From positions 1-64,000 of the forward strand of contig CALCCF010000020.1 of NCBI GenBank assembly GCA_937899905.1: DNA of 64,000 nt, in the 5' to 3' direction. A program made the position numbers and the translations under genes. This document shows positions 35,077 to 43,357 of the stretch, piece after piece (within the stretch, counting starts at the first letter, position 1; each line of letters starts with the position of its first letter). This stretch comes from an uncultured Phycisphaeraceae bacterium (GTDB lineage: Bacteria > Planctomycetota > Phycisphaerae > Phycisphaerales > UBA1924). The notes beneath the pieces were generated by a model. That model was given only the letters and a program-made list of their open reading frames with translations. It made no database searches and had not been told where the DNA came from.

Positions 35077-35423
35077 GATCGGGCGGTGTCGCCGGGTTTG
35101 TCTTGGGTCTGGGGATCGATCGAGCGCAGGTAGTCCCAGCTGAAGATGCCGGTGCGATGGCCATCCGAGAACGTGACGCGCAAGGCGTAGCGGCCAACGA
35201 GCTCCGCATTCGTCGCGGTCAACGGCCCCGAAGAACCCGAATCTGGCAAGATCACCAGCGGGTTGGTTTGCATCTCTTCGCGGAGTTGTCGCATGTCGGC
35301 CGACGGGCTCATGCGACGCAGGTACTGGATCGGGTAGAACGACTCCTCGCCGTCGTGCCAGCGGACGGACAGGCCCTTCTGCTTGTCGAGATCCAGGCTC
35401 TGAGGAGCGGGTTCCTGATTCAT
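35073..35423 (-). CDS. DUF971-domain protein
   Basis: 116 residues. The pattern KGLSVRWHDGEESFYPIQYLRR, VGRYALRVTFSDGHRTGIFSW and DYLRSID is that of DUF971, the N-terminal domain of gamma-butyrobetaine hydroxylases found alone in many bacteria, where it has been linked to iron-sulfur cluster and Mrp-type proteins. Function of the standalone form is not established. ATG 35423 follows GGAG. First gene of an apparent operon with recG (4-bp overlap) and the XRE regulator; divergent from pyrF. Confidence 0.85.
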   Translation of the reverse strand: MNQEPAPQSLDLDKQKGLSVRWHDGEESFYPIQYLRRMSPSADMRQLREEMQTNPLVILPDSGSSGPLTATNAELVGRYALRVTFSDGHRTGIFSWDYLRSIDPQTQDKPGDTARS

Positions 35424-35480
35424 GGTGGGCTCCGCGAAGCACACAAGACACACACAACAGGAAGCGCCAACGCCGATGCT

Positions 35481-35508
35481 CTATCGTGCTGTGTATGGCA
35501 CACGATAG
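35481..35508 (+). promoter_or_regulatory. Inverted repeat spanning the pyrF start codon
   Basis: CTATCGTG (35481-35488) and its exact complement CACGATAG (35501-35508), 12 nt apart, enclose the pyrF ATG at 35495. The left arm also contains the proposed -10 hexamer TATCGT. It could be an operator or an RNA hairpin hiding the start codon; which one cannot be told from sequence. Confidence 0.4.
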
Positions 35509-36385
35509 CACGCCCAGCGAGTTCGACCGCATCCTTCGTACAACGACCGAGCGCTGCGGCGCACCGTTGTGCGTGGGCATCGACCCCGTGATGGAGCGCA
35601 TGCCCGAGCCGCTCGCGGTGTTGCCGCCGCATGAGGCGTTCGCCCGGTTCTCGACCGGCATCGTCGATGCCGTTCAGCCCTTCGCAGCCACGGTGAAGTT
35701 CCAGTCGGCGTGCTTCGAGCGTTTCGGTGCCCGCGGCCTTGAAGCGCTGGAGTCGGGCATCTCGCACGCGCGCGAAGCCGGACTGGCTGTTATCCTGGAC
35801 GCGAAGCGAGGGGACATCGGCATCTCGGCGACGCACTACGCCGCCGCGACGGCATCTCTCGGGGCGCACGCCGTCACCGTCAACGCGTACCTCGGCATGG
35901 AGACGGTCGAACCGTACCTCGATGCAGGCCTGGCGATCTTCGTTCTGGTTCGCACCAGCAACCCGGGATCGACGGACGTCCAGGACGTCACCGTTCGTGG
36001 CGGCGGCACAGTCGCGATGCACATGGGTCGGCTGGTCGCGGAGCTTGGGACAAAGCGGCCGGGCGTGCACGCGGTCGTCGGCGCGACACAGCATGAGCAG
36101 GCCCACGTGCTTCGCGCGGTGATGCCCGATCAGGTCTTCCTGCTGCCGGGCCTGGGAGCACAGGGCGCAAGCGCAGCGGACATCGCCGAGTTTGCTCGGC
36201 CCGCCGAGCACGCCGCGGACGATCCGACCCGCGGCCTCCTCCCCACCGCCAGCCGATCCGTGACCTACCCGGACGCAGCCCCCGGCGACCCATCCGGCTG
36301 GACAGAGCGGGTCTCAAAGGCGGCGTCGGCACTCCAAGGCCAGCTCGTCGATGCCCTTGCAACCTCGTCTAACGCCGGCGCATGA
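35495..36385 (+). CDS. pyrF: Orotidine 5'-phosphate decarboxylase (type 2)
   Basis: 296 residues, the longer type-2 form of OMP decarboxylase, which makes UMP from OMP in pyrimidine synthesis. The catalytic Lys-Asp network is DAKRGDIG at 102-109; APLCVGIDP, TVNAYLGMETVEPYL, and LLPGLGAQGA (phosphate site) support it. ATG 35495 is used; TATCGT ends 7 nt upstream. An 8-bp inverted repeat (35481-35488 with 35501-35508) spans the start codon. Standalone, divergent from DUF971-recG. Confidence 0.92.
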   Translation: MAHDSTPSEFDRILRTTTERCGAPLCVGIDPVMERMPEPLAVLPPHEAFARFSTGIVDAVQPFAATVKFQSACFERFGARGLEALESGISHAREAGLAVILDAKRGDIGISATHYAAATASLGAHAVTVNAYLGMETVEPYLDAGLAIFVLVRTSNPGSTDVQDVTVRGGGTVAMHMGRLVAELGTKRPGVHAVVGATQHEQAHVLRAVMPDQVFLLPGLGAQGASAADIAEFARPAEHAADDPTRGLLPTASRSVTYPDAAPGDPSGWTERVSKAASALQGQLVDALATSSNAGA

Positions 36386-36446
36386 GCCGCGAGTCGTAGG
36401 AAAACTGGATCTGAGCCGAACGCCTGGCGTGCCGGACGATGTCAAA

Positions 36447-36483
36447 ATAAAAAAGCACCGACCGCTCTGTGCGAGAGGTCGGC
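36447..36483 (-). terminator. Terminator of the PEP-CTERM-like gene
   Basis: Arms CCGACC (36458-36463) and GGTCGG (36477-36482) with extra inner pairs; read on the minus strand the stem is followed by a run of T. A second perfect 8-bp hairpin (36499-36506 with 36514-36521) lies between it and the gene's stop. Confidence 0.75.
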
Positions 36484-36537
36484 GGAGGGTCCGCTAGTGC
36501 GGGTCGAGGGAGGCGACCCGCAAGAGTTTGTTTGGCC

Positions 36538-37188
36538 TTAGCGGCGGCGACGCGTGGCGGCGAGGCCACCGATGCCGAGCAGAGCCAGGCTGGCTGGGGC
36601 GGGAACCACCAGACCGCTGACCTGCGTCGAAATGCCGTCGAAGTCCGAGTCGAAGAAGCCACCGGTGTCATCCAGGAACAGCTGGACAACGGCGCCGGAG
36701 AACGGGCCACCGCCGGGCAGGTCGGTGCCGAACGAGCCTGAGGTCGGGCCATCGAACGTGCCGTCGCCGCTCACGTCGCTGAAGACCACGTTCGTGAGCG
36801 TGCCGAGGAAGCCGATCGACAGGCCGCCGATGAGGCTGAACTCGCCATCGATGTCACCGGTAAGCGTCTCGCCGTGAACGTCGACGATCGTGAACGTACC
36901 GGTGCCGTCGGCGGTGTCCGCGCCGGTCAGCATGACGTCGAGGTCAAAACTGAAGTCGGAAGCGCCGGTGCCAACGAATCCGGGATCGAACACCGCGGTG
37001 CCGCCCGGAGCGACCAAACGCGTGACATCACCGGAAGTGATGGCGTTGGAAACACCGCTGAACGAGCCGTCACTGGCCGTGAACGAGCTGTCGACATCGG
37101 TGAAGCCGAACGTCAAGATGGCTTGAGCGTTGGCCACGGTGGCGGTGGCAGCGAGGCCAGCCGCGGCGATAAGCATGGTGCGACCCAT
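36538..37188 (-). CDS. Secreted PEP-CTERM-like protein
   Basis: 216 residues: signal peptide (MGRTMLIAAAGLAATATVANA), a Gly/Asp/Thr/Ser-rich beta-type body, and a C-terminal sorting tail VPAPASLALLGIGGLAATRRRR-like in layout (short Pro motif, hydrophobic helix, four basic residues). In PEP-CTERM proteins this tail is cut by exosortase; here the motif is VPAPAS rather than VPEPAS and no exosortase gene lies in the window. ATG 37188 follows GGAG. Terminated by a clear hairpin. Function of the body unknown. Confidence 0.8.
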   Translation of the reverse strand: MGRTMLIAAAGLAATATVANAQAILTFGFTDVDSSFTASDGSFSGVSNAITSGDVTRLVAPGGTAVFDPGFVGTGASDFSFDLDVMLTGADTADGTGTFTIVDVHGETLTGDIDGEFSLIGGLSIGFLGTLTNVVFSDVSGDGTFDGPTSGSFGTDLPGGGPFSGAVVQLFLDDTGGFFDSDFDGISTQVSGLVVPAPASLALLGIGGLAATRRRR

Positions 37189-37541
37189 CTCTGCGTCTCC
37201 TCTCGGGCCATCCAGGCCCGTCTCGTCTTCGTTCTGCCCTGCCAAACGGATACACCGTTCTCCCAGGCGGGGCAGAAAACTCCTCTAAGGTACAGGCTAA
37301 CGGAAGAGTGGCGAGGAATCCAGCCTTTTTTTCCACTTTTGGGCTCAATTTTATTGGTCGTAGGCGGCAAATTACCCATCTTGCCGAAACAGACCAACAC
37401 TCCCCCGTCCGGATGCCTTATGGGACACCGAAGCAGTGTCCTTTCGAGATCCTGCGTCAGGAACCGATGCGCATCGCATCCGTGCGGGGACAGACTATTC
37501 GATTTTTGTAAGGGTGGCAGCGAATCTCGCTGGCAGGACGG
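37189..37541. other. AT-rich intergenic region upstream of the PEP-CTERM-like gene
   Basis: No gene. Bases 37315-37380 are unusually AT-rich for this genome (TTTTTTT and ATTTTATT runs), suiting a promoter or leader for the PEP-CTERM-like gene on the minus strand, though I cannot assign boxes. A small hairpin (CAGCGA 37518-37523 with TCGCTG 37527-37532) lies just past the nuoI stop but has no T-tract on the correct side. Confidence 0.4.
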
Positions 37542-38105
37542 TCACATCGGCTTCTTGTCGATGGTCACGTCGTAGACGTGCAGGAGCTTCTCTTTGTCGA
37601 AGATCATCTCCTGACGGCTCTGGCCCGTGATGTCGTACTCGGGGGTCAGCTCGATGGCGTCCACCGGGCAGGCCTCCTCGCACATCCCACAGAAGATGCA
37701 CCGAAGCTCGTCGATCTCGAACTTCTTGGGATACTTCTCGCGGTCGTCCCAGGGGCTTTCCTCGGCCACGATGTGGATGCAGTTGGCCGGGCAGATGGTC
37801 GGGCACATCATGCAGGCCACGCACTTGACGCGGCCTTCCTCGTCGCGGTTCAGGCGGTGAACTCCCCGGAAGTTGCTGGCGTTGATGCCGCCTTCCTCGA
37901 CGGGCAGGTCCTCGCGACGCTCCTCGGGGTACTGCAGGGCCCGGGTCGTGTTCTTGCCCGGAAAGACCTTGCCCTGGCCAAAGCTCGTGAAGAAGTGGCG
38001 GAGCGTGGTACCAAAACCGCTGACGACCTCGCGAACGTACAGGCGCTCTGTACCGGAGGTCGGGGGCGGGGCGATCCGGAGGATGTCCTGTTCTGGCACG
38101 GTCAT
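37542..38105 (-). CDS. nuoI: NADH-quinone oxidoreductase subunit I (NuoI-like 2[4Fe-4S] protein)
   Basis: 187 residues with two CxxCxxCxxxCP-type clusters: Cys95, 98, 101, 105 (CVACMMCPTICP) and Cys136, 139, 142, 146 (CIFCGMCEEACP). Flanking sequence (YPEERREDLP, FEIDELRC, ELTPEYD) is that of complex I subunit I, which relays electrons in the peripheral arm. No other nuo gene is adjacent, unusual for a subunit normally encoded in the nuo cluster. ATG 38105 has TATCAT ending 7 nt upstream. Divergent from the single-span protein at 38230. Confidence 0.9.
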   Translation of the reverse strand: MTVPEQDILRIAPPPTSGTERLYVREVVSGFGTTLRHFFTSFGQGKVFPGKNTTRALQYPEERREDLPVEEGGINASNFRGVHRLNRDEEGRVKCVACMMCPTICPANCIHIVAEESPWDDREKYPKKFEIDELRCIFCGMCEEACPVDAIELTPEYDITGQSRQEMIFDKEKLLHVYDVTIDKKPM

Positions 38106-38112
38106 GGGGCCG

Positions 38113-38118
38113 ATGATA
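38113..38118 (-). promoter_or_regulatory. -10-like TATCAT, 7 nt before ATG 38105
   Basis: Precedes nuoI; no Shine-Dalgarno site. Confidence 0.45.
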
Positions 38119-38216
38119 GGGCATAGGTTGATCGGATCGAAGACACCGCCGCGGTAACCGACAGGAACCCCGCAGACTCTGGGATTGCCGATGCCCTACC
38201 GGCCAAAGGGCCGAGA

Positions 38217-38222
38217 TAGACT
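38217..38222 (+). promoter_or_regulatory. -10-like TAGACT, 7 nt before ATG 38230
   Basis: Precedes the single-span membrane protein; no Shine-Dalgarno site. Confidence 0.45.
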
Positions 38223-38229
38223 TTGAGCC

Positions 38230-39279
38230 ATGGCCAACCGCCGACCCCCACTCTTTGAACTCCTCCAGAAGGAAAGCGAAGCCCGCCAGAAGGGAGACGC
38301 CCAAGAGGGCCGTCCCGGCGTGCTCAGTGGCGGGCAGACCATGAGCACGAGCGCCCCTGTGAAACCTAACGGCCAGGCCGAGGGTGCCGTGGAATCCAAG
38401 CCTGCCGCGGCGACGCAGAACGGCTCGGCGACGTCCACGATCGATGATCTGTCCGAGCGCGCCGACAAGGCGGAGCGCTCCACCGCGACCGCACCGGCGG
38501 CACCCCCAAAGCCGCCCGTCCGGCAAGCCAAACCCAAGGCGGCCCCAAAGCCAAAGCCAAAGCACGCCGAAGCGAAGCCGCAGCCCGACAAGGGTGGCGG
38601 TGCCGCCGACTGGTCGGCCATGCACCCCAAACGCACGGTCAGCTTCCCGATGCTCTGGGTCTACGGCGCGATCGTGATCGGATTCGCCGCAGTCGTCTCT
38701 GTATGGGCCCTCGCGTACAGCATGGGCGTCCACAGTGAGGAAGCGAAGTTCGAGGAGTACTTGCGCCAGTCTGACCAGTCCACGCTGATCCGCGACCCAA
38801 TCGCGGGCGGCGCAGCGACGACTGCCAGCCAACCCGGCGGCGAGCGGCTCGCTGGCCAGGATACAGGCGGCGCGCCACGCGTCGAGCCGGCACCGACGAC
38901 CCCGGACCGAGACGAACCCGCGCCGCCCCCAGTCGAGCAGCAGCAGCAGGCGGCCATCCCGGCGATCGATGTTTTTGAGGACGTTCGCCAGACGGGCAAC
39001 AACTACCTCAAGCTGGCCAGCGGCATGACCAGGGAGCGGGCCCAGGGCCTGGCCGAGCACCTGACCGCCAACGGCGTGCACGCGATGGCACTGGACGAGA
39101 TACGGCAGGGCTTCGGCCTGTACACGGCCTTCCCGGTGCCGAGCAACCAGTACAGCCGTTTGGCGCCAGAGCGCCGAGACCTCCAAGCCAGGGTCATCGC
39201 CCTGCTCGGCGAGGTGCCCAGCGATCTCGGCGGCCCCTTCGTCCCGCGAAATCCGATCTGGATCCGCTTCGACGGCTGA
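38230..39279 (+). CDS. Single-span membrane protein with low-complexity linkers
   Basis: 349 residues. About 130 cytoplasmic residues rich in Ala, Pro and Lys (KPKAAPKPKPKHAEAKPQPD) are followed by one membrane helix near 140-162 (MLWVYGAIVIGFAAVVSVWA), a second disordered linker, and an extracytoplasmic C-terminal domain near 255-330 (NNYLKLASGMTRERAQGLAE, LYTAFPVPSN). The ordering resembles SPOR-type cell-envelope proteins, but I cannot confirm a SPOR fold. ATG 38230 has TAGACT ending 7 nt upstream. Confidence 0.6.
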   Translation: MANRRPPLFELLQKESEARQKGDAQEGRPGVLSGGQTMSTSAPVKPNGQAEGAVESKPAAATQNGSATSTIDDLSERADKAERSTATAPAAPPKPPVRQAKPKAAPKPKPKHAEAKPQPDKGGGAADWSAMHPKRTVSFPMLWVYGAIVIGFAAVVSVWALAYSMGVHSEEAKFEEYLRQSDQSTLIRDPIAGGAATTASQPGGERLAGQDTGGAPRVEPAPTTPDRDEPAPPPVEQQQQAAIPAIDVFEDVRQTGNNYLKLASGMTRERAQGLAEHLTANGVHAMALDEIRQGFGLYTAFPVPSNQYSRLAPERRDLQARVIALLGEVPSDLGGPFVPRNPIWIRFDG

Positions 39280-39358
39280 GTTGCCGCCGGCTGGGGATCC
39301 TGTCTATCATCTCCGCCCGGATCCGGACAGGGTCCGCTGTTTCAACGGAGGATCGGCC

Positions 39359-39511
39359 ATGAGTCTTCACAGCTCGCTACGTACCGGCGGCGCCTTGGTC
39401 CAGAAGCGGTCTGTCCTGACCCGGGCCGAGCGGGTGGCTAAGCTGCTCGCCCAGAAGAAGATGACCGAGGACAACAAGAAGTCGCTCGGCCTGCCCAAGG
39501 TCCGCGTCTGA
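39359..39511 (+). CDS. Small basic protein of the PVC superphylum
   Basis: 50 residues, strongly basic, with the family layout MSLHSSL... RSVLTRAERVAKLL... GLPKVRV. This matches the short 'small basic protein' family shared by Planctomycetes, Verrucomicrobia and Chlamydiae, thought from its character to be ribosome- or RNA-associated; no function is proven. ATG 39359 follows GGAGGA. A factor-independent terminator lies 36 bp after the stop, so it is a single-gene, probably highly expressed transcript. Useful as a lineage marker. Confidence 0.8.
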   Translation: MSLHSSLRTGGALVQKRSVLTRAERVAKLLAQKKMTEDNKKSLGLPKVRV

Positions 39512-39547
39512 GCTCTGGCGGCAATTTCGGGCATCGAAGGAGGAACG

Positions 39548-39576
39548 GCCGCGAGACTTGATGCTCGCGGCTTTTT
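39548..39576 (+). terminator. Factor-independent terminator after the small basic protein gene
   Basis: Perfect 8-bp stem GCCGCGAG (39548-39555) with CTCGCGGC (39564-39571), 8-nt loop, followed by TTTTT. Confidence 0.88.
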
Positions 39577-39614
39577 GTTGCGCCCCGGTGTTCGGCGAGC
39601 GCAACGATGGTGTC

Positions 39615-40796
39615 ATGGACATAAGCCGCCTCATTGCCGATCGCGCCCAGGCCGTTGACGCCTCGGGCATCCGCCGCATCTTCCAGCTCGGCGCACAGAT
39701 CGAGAACCCGATCAACCTGAGCATCGGCCAGCCCGACTTCCCGGTGCCCGAGCCGATCAAGCGCGCCGCCATCGACGCCATCGAGAACGACCAGAACGGC
39801 TACACGCAGACCCAGGGCATCGCGCCGCTTCGAGAGAAGCTCGAGGCGTGGCTGAGCACCGATCTGGGTTGGAGCTTCGGGTCCGCCGGCGATCCAGAGG
39901 TCTTGGTGACGACCGGCACCAGCGGAGCCTTGTTCTTGGCATTCCTCGCGCTCATGGGGCCGGGCGACGAGGCGATCATCCCCGATCCCTACTTCGTAAT
40001 GTACCCCCATATCGCGACCATGTGCGGCGGCAAGGCCATCCGGTGCGATACGTATCCCGACTTCCGCATGACCGCCGAGCGCGTTGAGCCGTTGATCACC
40101 GAGCGCACGAAGCTGGTCCTCTACAACGCGCCCTCGAATCCCGCCGGCGTCGTGGGCAGCGTTGATGAGTGTCGGGAATTGCTGGAGCTGTGCCGCCGCA
40201 AGGGCGTGCTGCTCATCAGCGACGAGATCTACGACGAGTTCACGTTCGATGACTTCGAGAGCGATACGACCGTGGGCGAACCCAAGAAGCCGCGATGCCC
40301 GTCGCCGGCTCGATTCCCGGGCGCCGAGGAAGACGTGCTGGTGATCCGCGGTTTCGGCAAGACCTACGGCGTGACCGGCTGGCGCATGGGGTATGCCGTT
40401 GGGCCGGCTGAGCTCATTGGGCACATCGCGAAGTTCCAGCAATACACCTACGTGTGCGCGCCTTCGATCGCGCAGCACGGGTGCATCGCGGCGATGGATG
40501 TCGACATGCAGCCGACCGTCGCGAAGTACAAGCAACGGCGTGACCACCTAGTCGAAGCGCTGCGGCAGTGGACCGACGTCGCGGTACCCGGCGGCGCGTT
40601 CTACCTGTTTCCCCGAGCGCCCGAGGGAATCACCGGCACCGCCTTCGTCGAGAGAGCGATCGAGCGCAAGCTGCTGGTCATCCCAGGTGGCATCTTCAGC
40701 GAGCGGGACACGCACTTCCGGATCAGTTTTGCCGCGTCTGAAGACAACATCGCGCGCGGCATCGAGGTGCTGGGAGACCTCTTCTCGGGCATCTGA
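39615..40796 (+). CDS. Class I/II PLP-dependent aminotransferase
   Basis: 393 residues, fold-type I aminotransferase close to aspartate/alanine/aromatic transaminases of class I. Landmarks: SIGQPDFPVP, NGYTQTQGI, YNAPSNPAG (PLP phosphate and substrate region, near 170-178), SDEIYDEFTF with Asp203 and Tyr206, and the Schiff-base Lys249 in GFGKTYGVTGWRMGY. Substrate cannot be fixed by eye; a short insert (residues about 213-238) is atypical. ATG 39615 is chosen because the family starts here; the region just upstream is the terminator. Confidence 0.88.
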   Translation: MDISRLIADRAQAVDASGIRRIFQLGAQIENPINLSIGQPDFPVPEPIKRAAIDAIENDQNGYTQTQGIAPLREKLEAWLSTDLGWSFGSAGDPEVLVTTGTSGALFLAFLALMGPGDEAIIPDPYFVMYPHIATMCGGKAIRCDTYPDFRMTAERVEPLITERTKLVLYNAPSNPAGVVGSVDECRELLELCRRKGVLLISDEIYDEFTFDDFESDTTVGEPKKPRCPSPARFPGAEEDVLVIRGFGKTYGVTGWRMGYAVGPAELIGHIAKFQQYTYVCAPSIAQHGCIAAMDVDMQPTVAKYKQRRDHLVEALRQWTDVAVPGGAFYLFPRAPEGITGTAFVERAIERKLLVIPGGIFSERDTHFRISFAASEDNIARGIEVLGDLFSGI

Positions 40797-40850
40797 GCGA
40801 ACGGCTCGAATAGCATTGCTGCCGACTGCGGAAACCCTTGGAGACCGTTC

Positions 40851-42248
40851 ATGCTCGCTCGCAAACTGACACTGTGCACGATCACCTTTGCCATTGCCGG
40901 CACCGCCCTGGCCGACCCGGAGCAGCTGAGCCGGTGGGCCGAGGAGGGCAAGGCGAGAGCCGAGAAGATGCGCGGCCTCGACTTCCTGAAGAACGTCCCG
41001 GTTGAGACCATGACGCGCGGCGAGATCGAGGAGGCCATCCTCGAGGTCGTCGAGCGCGACATGCCGCCCGAGTGGCGCATCCGCGTCGATCGCGGGTACA
41101 AGGCGTTCGGTCTCGTGCCCATGGATTCGGACGTCATCGGCGACATGATCAGCCTCGTGGTTTCGCAGGCCGGCGGGTTCTACGACCCCGAAGCCGAACA
41201 CATCATCCTGCCCGATGATCTCGAGGAATTCATGGGGCAGATGGTCGGCGAGATGGCCACACAAGCGCCGGGGTTCATGGAACAGCTGATGCGCAACATC
41301 CTGACGCACGAGTTCACCCACGCGTTGCAGGACCAGCATCACGACCTGAACGGGATGCTCGACGTCACGCTGGACGATGACGATGTGCGGATGGCCATCA
41401 CCGCCCTGGTCGAGGGTGACGCCACGCTCATCGGCACCGGCGCGATGATGAGCCCCGAGGGCGATCTCTCCGGCTTGCTCGAGCAAGACCCCGCCGCGAT
41501 GGGTGCCATGATGGGCGCGGGCGGCGGCATGATGGGCGCCGAGGCCATGGCGATGCCCGAGATCCTCAAAGAGACGCTGCTGTTCCCCTACGTCCACGGC
41601 TACGTGCTGGTGACGACCATGGTGCAGCGGGACGGCTTCGAGAGCGTCGATGCGGCCTTCGCCGACCCGCCGCTGTCAACCGAGCAGATCCTGCACATCG
41701 ACAAGTACCTTGGTGACGAGCGCGATGATCCAACAGCCATCACGCTCGCCGAAGTGAACCTGACCGAACTCGGGTGGTCGACCGTCAGCGAGAACACGCT
41801 GGGCGAGTTCCAGATCCGTGTCTTGCTGGGCAACTCGCCCGACGCCATCCTGGCGGCTGAGGGCTGGGACGGCGACCGATTCCGCGTGTGGGAGCACGAG
41901 GATGGGCGGCTGGGCCTGGCCTGGATGAGCGTGTGGGACAGCGATGCCGATGCGCGGCAGTTCGCCGACGAGCTGATCTACCACGAGGGCCGGCGATTCG
42001 ATGGTGAGGACGCGCGGGCGAGGCGAACGACCGCGGGCGAGCGGCTGGAGATCGCCGTCGGTGGGCGCGACGACATGACGTGGGCGACGGTCGAGGGGGA
42101 CACCGTCGTAGTCACCCGCGGGTTTCCGGCTGGCACGGTTGGCGTTGTGGAGCAGGCTATCCGAGGATTGTCTACGACTCGCGTGAAGACTTGGGAGGAC
42201 ATCCGAGCGGTGGCCGAAGCCGACTCGGTGCTCACACCCGATCGCTAG
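40851..42248 (+). CDS. Putative exported zinc metallopeptidase (HEFTH motif)
   Basis: 465 residues with a signal peptide (MLARKLTLCTITFAIAGTAL, cleaved near ALA). The motif THEFTHALQDQHHD places HExxH at 153-157, and ALVEGDAT supplies a likely third ligand Glu188, a gluzincin arrangement. A Met/Gly-rich loop follows (about 200-235). The C-terminal 200 residues are unassigned. No known named family; peptidase activity is inferred from the metal site alone. GGAG precedes ATG 40851. First of three same-strand genes with MoxR and a SpoIIE phosphatase. Confidence 0.68.
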   Translation: MLARKLTLCTITFAIAGTALADPEQLSRWAEEGKARAEKMRGLDFLKNVPVETMTRGEIEEAILEVVERDMPPEWRIRVDRGYKAFGLVPMDSDVIGDMISLVVSQAGGFYDPEAEHIILPDDLEEFMGQMVGEMATQAPGFMEQLMRNILTHEFTHALQDQHHDLNGMLDVTLDDDDVRMAITALVEGDATLIGTGAMMSPEGDLSGLLEQDPAAMGAMMGAGGGMMGAEAMAMPEILKETLLFPYVHGYVLVTTMVQRDGFESVDAAFADPPLSTEQILHIDKYLGDERDDPTAITLAEVNLTELGWSTVSENTLGEFQIRVLLGNSPDAILAAEGWDGDRFRVWEHEDGRLGLAWMSVWDSDADARQFADELIYHEGRRFDGEDARARRTTAGERLEIAVGGRDDMTWATVEGDTVVVTRGFPAGTVGVVEQAIRGLSTTRVKTWEDIRAVAEADSVLTPDR

Positions 42249-42286
42249 ACTCCTCCGGCTAACTACTACACCGTTTCGGAGACTCC

Positions 42287-43330
<1,044 letters not shown>

Positions 43331-43357
43331 GGCTCTCAGCCGGGGCTCGGGGGGACC

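Noticed and set aside
37517-37533. Hairpin CAGCGA-ATC-TCGCTG behind nuoI
   Set aside because: No T-tract in the direction of nuoI transcription, so not called a terminator.
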